The position numbers and the translations under genes are program-made. The notes below the pieces were generated by a model. That model saw nothing but the letters and a program-made list of their open reading frames with translations, was not told the origin of the DNA and made no database searches. Positions 9,524 through 18,629 of a stretch of 64,000 bases of DNA are shown here, one piece after another. Positions within the stretch are counted from its first letter, which is position 1. Each line of letters opens with the position of its first letter. Source of the stretch: Rubidibacter lacunae KORDI 51-2 (GTDB lineage: Bacteria; Cyanobacteriota; Cyanobacteriia; Cyanobacteriales; Rubidibacteraceae); NCBI RefSeq assembly GCF_000473895.1, contig NZ_ASSJ01000081.1:62001-126000 (forward strand), written 5' to 3'.

Positions 9524-9850
9524 CTAGCCTAGATGGTCGTCCAGATTGGTTTTCAACTTATCCCGAACTAGTGCACCTTCGTGAGACCACACCACCTCGT
9601 TATCCTTAAGTAAGCGTAGCGCCGGCACACCTTCTACTTTGTAGGCTTTTACGGCACCGGGACTGGGATCGACTTCCATCTTTACCACTTTAAGGCGATC
9701 GGCATACGCCTGAGCCGCCCAGTCGATCGAAGTCGAAGTTAGGCGACAAGGACCGCACCACGGTGCCCAGAAATAAACCAGCACCGGTTTGTCTGCCTGC
9801 AACACTTCACTGTCAAACTGACTGTCTGCAATCGCGATCGCTTGACTCAT
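9524..9850 (-). CDS. thioredoxin-family protein
   Basis: 108 residues, the size of a single thioredoxin domain. The redox motif WCGPCR (Cys 32 and Cys 35) and the cis-proline (VEGVPAL) are both intact, so dithiol-disulfide exchange is expected. No signal peptide is seen, so it should be cytoplasmic. The sequence departs from the classic TrxA after the active site (RLTSTSIDW), which suggests one of the divergent cyanobacterial thioredoxins. An upstream GGAG lies a few bases before the ATG at 9850. Confidence 0.93.
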   Translation of the reverse strand: MSQAIAIADSQFDSEVLQADKPVLVYFWAPWCGPCRLTSTSIDWAAQAYADRLKVVKMEVDPSPGAVKAYKVEGVPALRLLKDNEVVWSHEGALVRDKLKTNLDDHLG

Positions 9851-9992
9851 CTCGCGCTTTCTCCTCCATCTCGAACGCGGCGGATGGCGTCCGCCTGCCT
9901 TCCTAAATTACCGCGCACACATTCCCCTCGACTGGGTAGTACGCTTTCTTAAGACCTTCTCGGCATTCGATTCGGGGTTCGAACTGATACGA

Positions 9993-10036
9993 GTCCCGCA
10001 CTGTTCGTGCGAGACAGTGCGCGAACAGTGCGGGAC
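9993..10036. repeat. strong palindrome (15-bp perfect arms)
   Basis: The arms 9993-10007 and 10022-10036 are perfect reverse complements, separated by 14 bases; pairing can extend inward with two wobble pairs. The sequence lies downstream of vipp1 and upstream of the thioredoxin gene. On neither strand is the stem followed by a T-run, so it does not look like an ordinary intrinsic terminator. It could be an RNA-stabilising hairpin, a small mobile palindrome or a protein-binding site. Confidence 0.8.
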
Positions 10037-10152
10037 CTCTTGAAGAGCAAACCGACATCAGCTGAGTTGCAACGGCCGTTGGCACCAGACATTTTCTAGC
10101 TCGCCTCGGCATGCGACCCCGCGGGCATGCCCGATGCAGTTGCTAACCCCAG

Positions 10153-10935
10153 TTACTTGATATCGTCGAGTTCGGCACGCAAATCGGCTAGCTCCGCGTC
10201 GATTGCCAAATCGCCTGCTGCTGGGGCATCCACAGACGTTGCTGATGCTTGCGGTAACGCCCCAGCGGGCTCGGCACCGCCCAGCATCTGTGCTTTCAAC
10301 GCCGACAACTCGTCGTCGACATCGCTCCCAGCTTCCAGTTGTGCAAACTGTTGCTCGATACCCATGCCGCCAAGCTCTTGGGCTGCCTGCGATTCAGCCT
10401 CAATCGACAGTACTCGCTCTTCCATACGTTCGAAAGCAGCTAGGGCGCTACCCGTCCCCATCGTGCCGACTTCAGCCTGCAATCGCTTGTTGGCTTCGGC
10501 AGCTTTGAGACGCGCCTTGTACATATTTTTCTTGGTCTTCGCCTCGGAGATTTTACCCTCCAACGCGATGAGGTTGCGGCGCATACCGTCGACCGTAGAA
10601 GATTGTTGGTCGAGCTGCTGCTTGAGCATGTTGGCCGCATCAATTGCAGTTTTCTTGCGCTGTAATGCTTCGCGTGCCAAGTTCTCGTCGCCCTTGGTCA
10701 AGGCTAGTTGGGCCCGCTGGTGCCATTTTGCTGCTTCCGATTGATTCTGCTCGTACTGCTGCTGCGTGCGCTTTTGCGCCCCGATCGCCTCGGCAGTTGC
10801 CTTGCGGAGTTGAACGAGATCTTCCCCCATATCGATCACGGCCTGCTCGAGGATTTTCTCCGGATCCTCGGCTTGGCTGACCAGATCGTTTAGATTGGCA
10901 CGCACGACGCGACCCAAGCGATCGAAAAGTCCCAT
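10153..10935 (-). CDS. vipp1: VIPP1/IM30, PspA-family membrane-remodelling protein
   Basis: 260 residues. The PspA/VIPP1 signature opening MGLFDRLGRVVRANLNDL forms the amphipathic membrane-binding helix, followed by long coiled-coil helices (about 25-215). A C-terminal extension (about 225-260, AELADLRAELDDIK) distinguishes VIPP1 from bacterial PspA. VIPP1 is an ESCRT-III-like protein that builds rings and rods on the thylakoid and plasma membranes and is needed for thylakoid maintenance. The gene stands alone, leftward. The ATG at 10933-10935 begins the amphipathic helix directly. Confidence 0.96.
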   Translation of the reverse strand: MGLFDRLGRVVRANLNDLVSQAEDPEKILEQAVIDMGEDLVQLRKATAEAIGAQKRTQQQYEQNQSEAAKWHQRAQLALTKGDENLAREALQRKKTAIDAANMLKQQLDQQSSTVDGMRRNLIALEGKISEAKTKKNMYKARLKAAEANKRLQAEVGTMGTGSALAAFERMEERVLSIEAESQAAQELGGMGIEQQFAQLEAGSDVDDELSALKAQMLGGAEPAGALPQASATSVDAPAAGDLAIDAELADLRAELDDIK

Positions 10936-11204
10936 GACGCTACTTTCCCTTGCAATTTACCGAAGCCGGTCTACCGCTTCAACGACATACCTGCCACGCC
11001 CGCTTGCCGCAGCCTCAGCCAACGAGCTGCAGCGTTTCGCCGCTGCTGCCAACAAGACATCAAAATCGGGGATAACCGATTGCCAGGCACGACAACATCA
11101 TTACCCCCGCATCCAATCGTTCGGGCAGGTTTTGCCCAAATGTTAACATTCCCGCTTACAGGCGGTCCGCCGCGCCGCTCGCGATCGCGCGCCGAACCCG
11201 ACCG

Positions 11205-11489
11205 CTATGACGCTTGACCGCTAAGCGTCGGGATCTTTTCCAGAGCGGACTGCTCCCCATCCTCGCCATAGACGGTCAGATCTTCGGGTTTACAGCGCTC
11301 GACGATTAATGCCGCTATCGTCGCGCCCTCGCTCTCGAGATCCTCGATGTAACCGTCCTGGGATGCTTCTGCCTCCCGTTTGTTCGCGAACGGACCGAAA
11401 CAATAGGTGCACTGGGGATTCTCCGTTTTAATACGAACCCACCAAGCAGCACCAAGCGAATCCAGGATGTTGACTAGGAGCTTCATCAT
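11205..11489 (-). CDS. DUF1816 domain protein
   Basis: About 94 residues from the ATG pair at 11484-11489. The core AWWVRIKT, CTYCFGPF, YIEDLESEGA and ERCKPEDLTVY matches DUF1816, a small domain largely restricted to cyanobacteria and sometimes found near phycobilisome linker-type sequences. Function is unknown. The frame stays open upstream to a TTG at 11525 (adding 12 residues), but the tandem ATGs fit the family start better. It is separated from rlmB by 91 bases on the same strand. Confidence 0.85.
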   Translation of the reverse strand: MMKLLVNILDSLGAAWWVRIKTENPQCTYCFGPFANKREAEASQDGYIEDLESEGATIAALIVERCKPEDLTVYGEDGEQSALEKIPTLSGQAS

Positions 11490-11579
11490 TAGAATTGCCC
11501 AAAACTTTGCCTTCAAGCCAAGCAAACAGCAACTAGACTGCGAGTACCCGCTTTATGAGCAGCTTTACATTTCTGCACT

Positions 11580-12725
11580 CTAGGGTTTTAAACCATCGGT
11601 CCGGGGCACGTCAAGAAGGATAGGCGGCGCGTAGTGCTGTCGGCACACTTCGTACAAAGCGATCGCGGTAGCAACCGAGGCATTGAGACTCTCGGTCTTC
11701 CCAACGGTAGGGATTGACAGCAAGCCGTCGCAGTGACGGCGCGCGAGCAGGCTCAGCCCCTTATCTTCCGAGCCCACCACCAATACTACCGGTCGATCGA
11801 AATCGATGCTGTGTAGTGCTTGACCGCCAGTAGCAACGGTGCCGTAAACCCAAAACTCGGCTGCCTTCAGCTCCTCTAAAGCCCGCGACAGGTTGACCAC
11901 GCGCGCTACCGGGAAGTATTCGAGTGCTCCGGCAGCTACTTTCATAACCGTTGAGGTGATTCCCACCGCACGCCGCATGGGGATCGCCATGCCCTGAGCC
12001 CCGAGCGCTTCGCCCGTCCGTGCGATGGCACCGAGGTTGTGGGGATCGGTAATGCCGTCTGCGACGATCAGGATCGGTCGAGAACTATTAGCTTTGGCCC
12101 GCGCGATCAGCTCGCTAAGTTCTACATAGGCATAGGGTGCAACTTGTGCGACGACCCCTTGGTGGTTGCCACCTTCAGTAAGCTGGTCGAGACGCTGGAG
12201 ATTGACCTCGTCTACAGTGCAGCCGCGACTCTTGGCAGTTTCGAGCGCGGCGTGAAAGTTAGAGCTGTGGCGCAGCCGTGCCGTGACCCAGATGCGATTG
12301 AGCTGGCGGCCGGCATGCAGTGCCGACAGGACGGCGTGCCGGCCGTAAATCGTGTCACTTTCAGTTTCAGTAGTAGCAACCGCCGAACTGTCCCGGCGAT
12401 CGCGCAACGATCCAGCAGCAACTCTATCGCGCGGGTGCAGGCGCGGGGCCTGAGGACGTTCGTCATTGCGCCCGCGGCCGGAACGACGTTCGCCACGATC
12501 GAAACGCTTGGGGCGGCTGTCGCGTTCGGACCGATTGGAACGCTCGTCGCGGCTGATTTGCTTTGACCCTTCGTCACGGCGGCGGTAACGATCGCCGCCG
12601 GTGCGATTGCTGCCGTCCCCGGTGCTGTCCCCGCGACTGCGAGGAGCACCATCGCGCGTCGATCGCGAGCGGTTGGGATAAGCAGGTTTGGCTGGCATTC
12701 GCTTGCGCCGTGTCGGTTCGGACAT
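11580..12725 (-). CDS. rlmB: 23S rRNA 2'-O-methyltransferase, TrmH/SpoU (RlmB) family
   Basis: 381 residues from the ATG at 12725. The C-terminal two thirds are a SPOUT methyltransferase: a substrate-binding region starting [12 protein letters not shown] (about 125), then [27 protein letters not shown] and [19 protein letters not shown], the three motifs that form the trefoil-knot SAM site. The first ~120 residues are an unusual Arg/Asp/Ser/Gly-rich low-complexity tail. RlmB methylates a conserved guanosine in 23S rRNA. The frame is open upstream into mrnC, but that would put two genes in overlap. The chosen start leaves an 86-base gap after mrnC. Confidence 0.92.
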   Translation of the reverse strand: MSEPTRRKRMPAKPAYPNRSRSTRDGAPRSRGDSTGDGSNRTGGDRYRRRDEGSKQISRDERSNRSERDSRPKRFDRGERRSGRGRNDERPQAPRLHPRDRVAAGSLRDRRDSSAVATTETESDTIYGRHAVLSALHAGRQLNRIWVTARLRHSSNFHAALETAKSRGCTVDEVNLQRLDQLTEGGNHQGVVAQVAPYAYVELSELIARAKANSSRPILIVADGITDPHNLGAIARTGEALGAQGMAIPMRRAVGITSTVMKVAAGALEYFPVARVVNLSRALEELKAAEFWVYGTVATGGQALHSIDFDRPVVLVVGSEDKGLSLLARRHCDGLLSIPTVGKTESLNASVATAIALYEVCRQHYAPPILLDVPRTDGLKP

Positions 12726-12811
12726 GAGGATTTGGGGGTGAGCTAAGGGTGGAAGACTCGTTCCGAGCCGTTTGGCTCGGCAGTCGATTGAGGAAACCGA
12801 GTGTAGATCGC

Positions 12812-13315
12812 CTACGCACAGAGATCGAGCCACTGCAGGACCTGCAGCAGGCGTTCGCGATCGCAGAGGAAGAGATAACCGATCAGCGTTTCCAAGCTCG
12901 TCGCTTGCTGATAAATGAGGGGTGAGAGCCGACGCGGACGACCCGAAGCAGCATTGCGTCCTCGTCGGAGGATATCGCGCTCGTCTGCGTTCAGATAAGG
13001 CTCCAGGGTCTGCAAACGCTCCGCTTGGGTTTCGGCACGAACGGCACTGACAACGAGTCGGTGATAGTCGGATAGGCGCTTGGGCGGAAGCAGATAGCGC
13101 GATCGCGCGCAAACCTCGTAGACGGCATCGCCCAAATACGCCAACACGGCCGGCGACAAACGCTGGGCAGCGAGAGCGCTAGTGGGGTCGGTGTCGAACC
13201 CCGCACGCAAGCAGTCGAGTTGCACGCTCAAAAATTCGCGCGCGTCGCCATCAGTTGGCAACGCCCTGGAGGAAACTACATCTGGCGTAGCATCGTCGCG
13301 AGCTGCCGCTGACAT
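12812..13315 (-). CDS. mrnC: Mini-ribonuclease 3
   Basis: 167 residues from the ATG at 13315, which has an AGGGGGG ribosome-binding site just upstream. It is an RNase III catalytic domain (signature region [15 protein letters not shown]) without the double-stranded RNA-binding domain, the hallmark of Mini-III. Mini-III matures 23S rRNA precursors in Bacillus and in cyanobacteria. It sits directly upstream of rlmB, another 23S rRNA modification gene, and is probably co-transcribed with it. A longer reading frame to 13432 exists but lacks the strong ribosome-binding site. Confidence 0.93.
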   Translation of the reverse strand: MSAAARDDATPDVVSSRALPTDGDAREFLSVQLDCLRAGFDTDPTSALAAQRLSPAVLAYLGDAVYEVCARSRYLLPPKRLSDYHRLVVSAVRAETQAERLQTLEPYLNADERDILRRGRNAASGRPRRLSPLIYQQATSLETLIGYLFLCDRERLLQVLQWLDLCA

Positions 13316-13432
13316 GGGGACCCCCCTAACGAACCCGCCAGCGGGAGTTTGCCGACGACCCAAACGCTTCCGATAGTAGCATTGCTCCCTAGCAGGCAGA
13401 TTTGGGTATTTGCCAGCCCGACAGATGAGCAA

Positions 13433-13807
13433 CTACTGGGTCTCAGCCTGGGCGATCGCGTCTTCGAGCGTCGGTTTTAGGGATAAGAACTTCTCCAAGC
13501 GCACGAGCTTAACCGTCTGTGTCACGCGGGCGTTGGTTACAACTTGGAGAGAGCCACCGGCTGTTTGAGCGAGTTTGACGAGCTGTACAAGCGCGCCCAG
13601 TCCGGAGCTATCGATGAAGTCAATCTGCGCGAGTACGAGAATGACGTGTTTCGGCGCGTTTTCTTCTTCAATGAAGGTGCCAATAGTCTTGCGCAGGGCC
13701 GGCTCGGAAAAGGCATCGAGCAAGCCGGTCAAGCGAAAAATTTGTATGTTGTCCTTGACTTCGCGCGTGCCTCTGAGGCTGACAGTCAGGGTGAGCGGTT
13801 CAGGAAT
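13433..13807 (-). CDS. STAS-domain protein (anti-sigma factor antagonist type), probable ATT start
   Basis: STAS fold: the opening strands LTLTVSLRG and IQIFRLTGLLDAFSE, then the conserved IDFIDSSGLGALVQL with the phosphorylatable Ser pair, typical of SpoIIAA-like antagonists. Such proteins bind anti-sigma factors or act in phosphatase-linked partner switching. No ATG, GTG or TTG lies before the first strand. A TTG at 13732 would remove it. An ATT codon at 13805-13807 is preceded by a strong GGAGGAGGG about five bases upstream, so ATT is the most likely start (124 residues). The reading frame closes just above, at a TAG near the end of carA. The gene is 56 bases downstream of carA on the same strand. 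Confidence 0.8.
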   Translation of the reverse strand: MPEPLTLTVSLRGTREVKDNIQIFRLTGLLDAFSEPALRKTIGTFIEEENAPKHVILVLAQIDFIDSSGLGALVQLVKLAQTAGGSLQVVTNARVTQTVKLVRLEKFLSLKPTLEDAIAQAETQ

Positions 13808-13863
13808 GGCTCCCTCCTCCGGCGTTGGCAGTGCCGGTCGGTATTGCGAAACCGTATTCTAGC

Positions 13864-15036
13864 TCATCGCGCGGTCGCAGAGGACGATAGGTTTTCAGCC
13901 GTGCGATCGCGCATCATACTGACGAATTGTGCGAACAAATAATCGGCATCGTGGGGACCGGGACTGGCTTCGGGGTGGTACTGCACCGAGAAAATTGGCA
14001 AGGTTTTGTGGCGCAGGCCGGCCACCGTGCGATCGTTCAAGTTGAGGTGAGTGATCTCGACGTCGGGCCCGAGCGACTCTTCGCGTAAAGCAAAACCGTG
14101 ATTCTGGCTGGTGATTTCCACGTGCTGGCTCAACCCACAGGGCTGGTTGAGACCGCGATGCCCGAATTTGAGCTTAAAGGTTTCGCCGCCAAGGGATAGC
14201 CCGACAATCTGGTGCCCCATACAGATCCCGAAAATCGGCTTGTCGGCTGCCAATAGAGCGCGCGTGGTAGCAATGCCGTCGCCGACGACGGCTGGGTCGC
14301 CCGGACCGTTGGACAGGAAGATCCCGTCGGGTTCGTATTTGAGAATGTCCTCAGGTGGAGTGCCGGCCGGCACCACGATAACGCGGCATCCGTAGCTCGC
14401 CAGGCGACGCAGGATATTGCGCTTGACGCCGAAGTCGATCGCGACGACCGTCAGGGGCGACCCGCCGCCGACAGCATCGGTCGGGCGATATTCCCAGATG
14501 CCATCCGTCGGGTCGGACCATTCGTAGATGTCTTTCGTCGTTACTTCGTTGACGAGGTTGAGCCCTTCCATACAGGGAGCGGCTTGCACTTTGCGCAGCA
14601 ATTCGTCGGCATCGAGCACGGTGTTAGAGATCGCGCCGTTCATCGCACCGGAGGAGCGCAGGATGCGAGTAAGAGCGCGGGTGTCGATCCCGTAGATGCC
14701 TGGAATACTGTTCTCTTGGAGATATGCGTCGAGGGTGCGTTGCATTCGCCAGTTGCTGGGCGTGCGGCACAGGTTGCGGGCGACGACACCCCTGACATGG
14801 GGTTGCGCCGACTCTTCGTCTTCGTCGTTGACACCGGTATTACCTAGCTCGGGGTAAGTGAAGGTGATAATCTGACCGCGATAGCTGGGATCGGTGAGGA
14901 CTTCCTGGTAGCCGGTCATGCCGGTGTTGAACACGACTTCGCCGATCGCCGTGCCGGTTGCGCCAAAGGCACGACCGCGGAATACCGTGCCGTCAGCGAG
15001 GACGAGAAGAGCGGGTTTTACGTCTGCAAGCGCCAC
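13864..15036 (-). CDS. carA: carbamoyl-phosphate synthase small subunit
   Basis: 390 residues. The N-terminal CPSase small-chain domain ([29 protein letters not shown]) is followed by a class I glutamine amidotransferase domain with the nucleophile in GICMGHQ (Cys 272) and the His/Glu pair in [10 protein letters not shown]. It supplies ammonia to CarB for arginine and pyrimidine synthesis. The start is GTG at 15034-15036; no ATG is available at the N-terminus. carB is not in the window, as is usual in cyanobacteria. trpD lies upstream on the same strand with a 179-base gap. Confidence 0.97.
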   Translation of the reverse strand: MALADVKPALLVLADGTVFRGRAFGATGTAIGEVVFNTGMTGYQEVLTDPSYRGQIITFTYPELGNTGVNDEDEESAQPHVRGVVARNLCRTPSNWRMQRTLDAYLQENSIPGIYGIDTRALTRILRSSGAMNGAISNTVLDADELLRKVQAAPCMEGLNLVNEVTTKDIYEWSDPTDGIWEYRPTDAVGGGSPLTVVAIDFGVKRNILRRLASYGCRVIVVPAGTPPEDILKYEPDGIFLSNGPGDPAVVGDGIATTRALLAADKPIFGICMGHQIVGLSLGGETFKLKFGHRGLNQPCGLSQHVEITSQNHGFALREESLGPDVEITHLNLNDRTVAGLRHKTLPIFSVQYHPEASPGPHDADYLFAQFVSMMRDRTAENLSSSATAR

Positions 15037-15215
15037 AATTTCTGTTTGACTCCGTACCGAACGACCTTACGCCTGGGAGCGACTGCCCCGCCGGCGTGAG
15101 TTCGCTCCTTACTCTACCAGCTCCGTGCCAGCGCGCTGCCGCCGGCGTCAGGCTTTGATGACGCGCTTTTAGCAAGGCGATCGCCACGTCGGTAGCAAGT
15201 CTGTCGGAGCAAGTC

Positions 15216-16280
15216 TTAAGTGTTGTCTTGATTGCTTAGAAATTGCACGAGCGCCTGCAGTTTTTCCCATGCTGCCCCGCTTTTGAGAAGCTCGCGGGCG
15301 CGATCGCAGCCCTCCCGATGCGCGCCGAGGGTGACAACGCCACCCACTTGCAGGGCTAGCGACGCGTTTAATGCCACCACATCTTGCTGGGCTGCAGTGC
15401 CTTTGCCTTGCAGGACAGCGGTCAGAATTGCAGCGTTTTCCTCGACTTCACCACCGTGCAAAGCCCCAGTTGGTGCAGTTGCCAAGCCCAGTGCCTGTGG
15501 GTCGAGAACGGACAGAGCGATCTCGCCGCGATCGAGTACCGCCAGATCGGTCGCATCGGCCAGACCGGCTTCATCGAGGCGCTCGCGGCCGTGTAGCACG
15601 ATCGCCCGCTCCATCCCCAACTCGCGCAAGGCTTGCGCCACTGTGTCGACGAGTCCCGAGTCGAACACTCCCAGCACTTGCCCGGTCGGGTGCAGCGGAT
15701 TCACCAGCGGTCCGAGCAAATTAAATGCCGTACGCACCTTCAGGGTTTTCCGCAGCGGTACGACGGCTTTCATAGCTGGGTGCCAACCCGGTGCAAATAA
15801 AAATGTAATGCCGACTGCCGCGAGCGCCGCCCGCGCGGCATCTGGTGTCGCGGTTAAGTTGACCCCGAGAGATTCCAAGACATCTGCCGAGCCAACTTTG
15901 CTCGACGCGGAGCGGTTGCCGTGCTTGGCAACCTCGATCCCGGCCGCTGCCGCCACGAACGCCACTGCCGTGGAAATGTTGAAGGTTCCGGCCCCGTCTC
16001 CACCCGTCCCGCAGGTGTCGATGACCGGCGCGGTATGTGCGATCGCCTCTGCTTGCCTCGATTGAGCTTGCAGGACTTGGGCCATTCCTGCCAGTTCGAA
16101 GGCCGATACCCCTTTGGCTTGGATCGCAGCCAAAATTGCCCCAGACAGCACGGGCGGGATCGCTTCGTCGAGCCAGCCGCGCATCAGTTTTGCAGCCTGC
16201 TCGCGGGTTAGCGATTGGCGGTCGAGCAATTGTTGTAGCAGTCCGGACCAGTCCGTCGCGATCGCATCATCTTGCACCAT
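15216..16280 (-). CDS. trpD: anthranilate phosphoribosyltransferase
   Basis: 354 residues from the ATG at 16280. The PRPP-binding motif DTCGTGGDG and the following NISTA and KHGNRS segments are typical of TrpD, which joins anthranilate to phosphoribosyl pyrophosphate in tryptophan synthesis. A longer frame starts at a TTG (16358) and would add 26 residues of no recognisable family sequence, so the ATG is chosen. No other trp gene is nearby, which is normal for cyanobacteria, where the pathway is scattered. Confidence 0.95.
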   Translation of the reverse strand: MVQDDAIATDWSGLLQQLLDRQSLTREQAAKLMRGWLDEAIPPVLSGAILAAIQAKGVSAFELAGMAQVLQAQSRQAEAIAHTAPVIDTCGTGGDGAGTFNISTAVAFVAAAAGIEVAKHGNRSASSKVGSADVLESLGVNLTATPDAARAALAAVGITFLFAPGWHPAMKAVVPLRKTLKVRTAFNLLGPLVNPLHPTGQVLGVFDSGLVDTVAQALRELGMERAIVLHGRERLDEAGLADATDLAVLDRGEIALSVLDPQALGLATAPTGALHGGEVEENAAILTAVLQGKGTAAQQDVVALNASLALQVGGVVTLGAHREGCDRARELLKSGAAWEKLQALVQFLSNQDNT

Positions 16281-16410
16281 TGGGTTCTTATCGCCAGTCT
16301 CGATGTCGTTAGTAGTTGTGTCGTCTGGGTTGACGACCTCGATTTTACCCGCGGGCAATCGTCCTTGGGTGGTCTTCCCAACTTCGGTATATCGGAAGAC
16401 TACAAACCCT

Positions 16411-16429
16411 CGCGTCGATGCTCGACGCG
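16411..16429 (-). terminator. 8-bp GC-rich hairpin between the 41-residue gene and trpD
   Basis: CGCGTCGA at 16411-16418 pairs perfectly with TCGACGCG at 16422-16429 around a three-base loop. It lies 67 bases past the stop of the small membrane-protein gene, read leftward. Only a weak T-containing tail (GGGTTTG) follows, so it may be a poor terminator or a leader hairpin of trpD. Confidence 0.35.
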
Positions 16430-16495
16430 AACGCCTGTATTTTCAATGATGCTGGCTCGTCCCAGCCATCGCTCCAGCTAGCGCCCTGCAGGCAG

Positions 16496-16621
16496 TCAGT
16501 TGATAAATCCGCTCAACACGACAAGCAAACCGCCAACAAGGGCCAGAATGGTTAGCACGAGGCCGGCATTTGGACTGCCCTGCCAAGAGTAGTTCTCGTC
16601 GCCGTTCTTTCGGTCTGCCAC
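16496..16621 (-). CDS. small single-span membrane protein (41 residues)
   Basis: A GTG at 16621 is preceded by a strong GGGGAGGT ribosome-binding site seven bases upstream. It opens a 41-codon frame that starts MADRKNGDENYSW, continues with a hydrophobic segment of about 18 residues (LVLTILALVGGLLVVLSG), and ends in FIN and TGA. The polar, acidic N-terminus plus one membrane helix looks like the many tiny thylakoid or plasma-membrane subunits of cyanobacteria, but I do not recognise the family. An ATG seven codons upstream (16642) is in frame but would contain the ribosome-binding site inside the coding part. It lies 215 bases upstream of trpD on the same strand. Confidence 0.6.
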   Translation of the reverse strand: MADRKNGDENYSWQGSPNAGLVLTILALVGGLLVVLSGFIN

Positions 16622-16692
16622 GGGAAGTACCTCCCCTTGCATTTCTGCTTTTTATGATGGCATTTGCTGGGCGGGGTGTAGCGCGATCGCGG

Positions 16693-17187
16693 CTAGTTTA
16701 CGGCCACCGGACTACCTTGAACTACCAGCACCGAGCACGGTGCATTGTGCACAACGTAGTTGCTGACACTGCCGAGGAGCAGTTCGGCAACACCGCGCCG
16801 CCCGCGCCGCCCGATAACGATCAAATCGGCACCCCAGGTATCCGCGACATCCACAATCCAGTGGCCGGCTTCGCCCATGCGCCACTCGGCCGATACATTA
16901 ATTACTCCGTTCTTCTCTGCCTCCTTGCGGAAGGACTGCAACCACTCCTCGGATTCAGCAACGCTGCGCTCGATGTGATCCTGCAACAGCTGCGAATTGA
17001 TCAGTCCGCTTTGCCCGTAAAGCGTCCCGTATGTTCCAATACCATCTTCTCCAAAGGGGATCGTATTCAGCAGCATGAGTTCCGCCTCGTCAGACGCTGC
17101 GACGACTCGCGCGCGAGCAAACACCTCCTGACTCTCGGGCGAACGATCCAATGCAGCGAGAACTTTGTTGTATCCCATGACTGACAT
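16693..17187 (-). CDS. universal stress protein (UspA family)
   Basis: 164 residues forming a single Usp domain. It opens with YNKVLAALDRSPES. The nucleotide-binding signature near the C-terminus reads GRRGRRGVAELLLGSVS (G-x2-G-x9-G-S), so it probably belongs to the ATP-binding branch. A longer insert around residues 45-75 (FGEDGIGTYG) is typical of cyanobacterial members. Role: stress response, client unknown. The ATG at 17187 follows GGAG by a few bases. Confidence 0.93.
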   Translation of the reverse strand: MSVMGYNKVLAALDRSPESQEVFARARVVAASDEAELMLLNTIPFGEDGIGTYGTLYGQSGLINSQLLQDHIERSVAESEEWLQSFRKEAEKNGVINVSAEWRMGEAGHWIVDVADTWGADLIVIGRRGRRGVAELLLGSVSNYVVHNAPCSVLVVQGSPVAVN

Positions 17188-17485
17188 TTCTCCATCAACG
17201 TGCGATCAGTTGTTTTGGCTTCAATATTCAGTAACGACTGACGTGCATGCCATCGCGGCGCGGCGCGGCTCGCCCGCTACCCGAGTGTAGGGATCGGTGG
17301 GGGCGGTTGCGATCGCAATCGTTACCTCCAATTCCGTAGTAACACTGCAACATCGCCACACGGCGATCGCGATAGAAAACGCAACCTGCGCGCTTACTGC
17401 TGGCACGCAGTTGAGCGAGTATCCTTTGAGAAGGTAAATCGAGTGCGTTTTTCGCCCGAGCTCACCCTTTGCTTACCTGCCTTGT

Positions 17486-18475
17486 ATGGAAGTCAGCGAA
17501 CTCCTTTCTCGCTACGCCGCCGGACAGCGGAAATTTGCCAACGTCGATCTCAGCGGTCGCAATCTCTGGGGGGCAGATCTCGTCGACATCGTTCTCGAGG
17601 GTGCCAACCTGCAGGGCGCGTCGCTCACCTTTGCATACCTCACCGGAGCCGATTTCACCGGTGCTGATTTCACCGGTGCCGTCCTCGGCGGTGCCAATCT
17701 CAATCAGGCTTGCTTGCACGCAGCTTGCCTGCATAATGCCGACTTCCACGGTGCAAGTTTGGCGAAAGCCGATCTCGGCGATGCCAATCTCAGCCTAGCC
17801 AGCCTCCTGGATGCTAATCTCTGCGAAGCCGATCTGCGCGGCGCGAACTTGACGCGCGCAAACCTCAATGGTGCTTGCTTGCGCAGTGCCAACTTGCGCG
17901 AAGAGCAGCGCAAGATCGTCAAGCTGACGCACGCGACGCTCCGTAAAGCCGATCTTAGAGAGGCTAACTTACGCCATGCCGACCTCAGCGGCGTCGACTT
18001 GCGCGGTGCAAACGTGCAGGGAGGAAACTTGCGCGGTGCCGATCTCGCGGCGGCCGATCTGAGTTATGCCGACTTCAAGCGGGCTATGTGCGCGGATGCC
18101 AACTTCTATCGCGCGCAGATGCGCGGGAGCGACCTCGCAGCTGCCAATCTCGAACGGGCAGTATTATCGGGTGCCAATCTCAGCGGAGCAGATCTCCGCA
18201 ACGCCATAGCTCGCGATGCCAAGTTTGACGATGCCAATCTATCGGAAGCTATTCTCGTTGCGGCAAAGCTCAACCGCGCCGACCTGCAGCGGGCGAATTT
18301 GTCCGAAGCCGACCTCCAAGAAGCAGTTCTCATCGAGGCCTACCTGGCCCGCACGCAGTTCAGAAACACCGATCTCACGGCCGCTAACTTCCTACGCGCT
18401 GAACTGAGCAGCGTCGATCTCACGGGCACGATCCTCAGCGAGACGACTATGCCCGACGGGACGGTGCAGTACTGA
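17486..18475 (+). CDS. pentapeptide-repeat protein
   Basis: 329 residues built almost entirely of A(D/N)LXX repeats (for example GADFTGADFTGA, ADLRGANLTRANL), which fold into a right-handed quadrilateral beta-helix. A short non-repeat N-terminus (MEVSELLSRYAAGQRKF) precedes the helix. One break in the repeat register occurs around residues 139-153 (EEQRKIVKLTHATLR). No signal peptide is seen, so it is likely cytoplasmic. Such proteins are very common in cyanobacteria and mostly of unknown function; some mimic DNA. The ATG at 17486 has no obvious ribosome-binding site. It is monocistronic by spacing. Confidence 0.93.
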   Translation: MEVSELLSRYAAGQRKFANVDLSGRNLWGADLVDIVLEGANLQGASLTFAYLTGADFTGADFTGAVLGGANLNQACLHAACLHNADFHGASLAKADLGDANLSLASLLDANLCEADLRGANLTRANLNGACLRSANLREEQRKIVKLTHATLRKADLREANLRHADLSGVDLRGANVQGGNLRGADLAAADLSYADFKRAMCADANFYRAQMRGSDLAAANLERAVLSGANLSGADLRNAIARDAKFDDANLSEAILVAAKLNRADLQRANLSEADLQEAVLIEAYLARTQFRNTDLTAANFLRAELSSVDLTGTILSETTMPDGTVQY

Positions 18476-18629
18476 AGCCCGACTCCACTGTTCGATTTCG
18501 ATGCAAGCGGGAGGGCGCGTGCAGACGGCTCGCGGAATGGTTAAATAACATTAAGAAAGTTTTCGCCCGCCTGCTTGCGGTGCGTCTCTCCGTCATTCGC
18601 GCCGATTCAATTCATCTTAAGAACTGGCT

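Noticed and set aside
9903-10112. Leftward 69-codon ORF between the thioredoxin and vipp1 genes.
   Set aside because: It spans the 15-bp palindrome, has no ribosome-binding site and no family resemblance.
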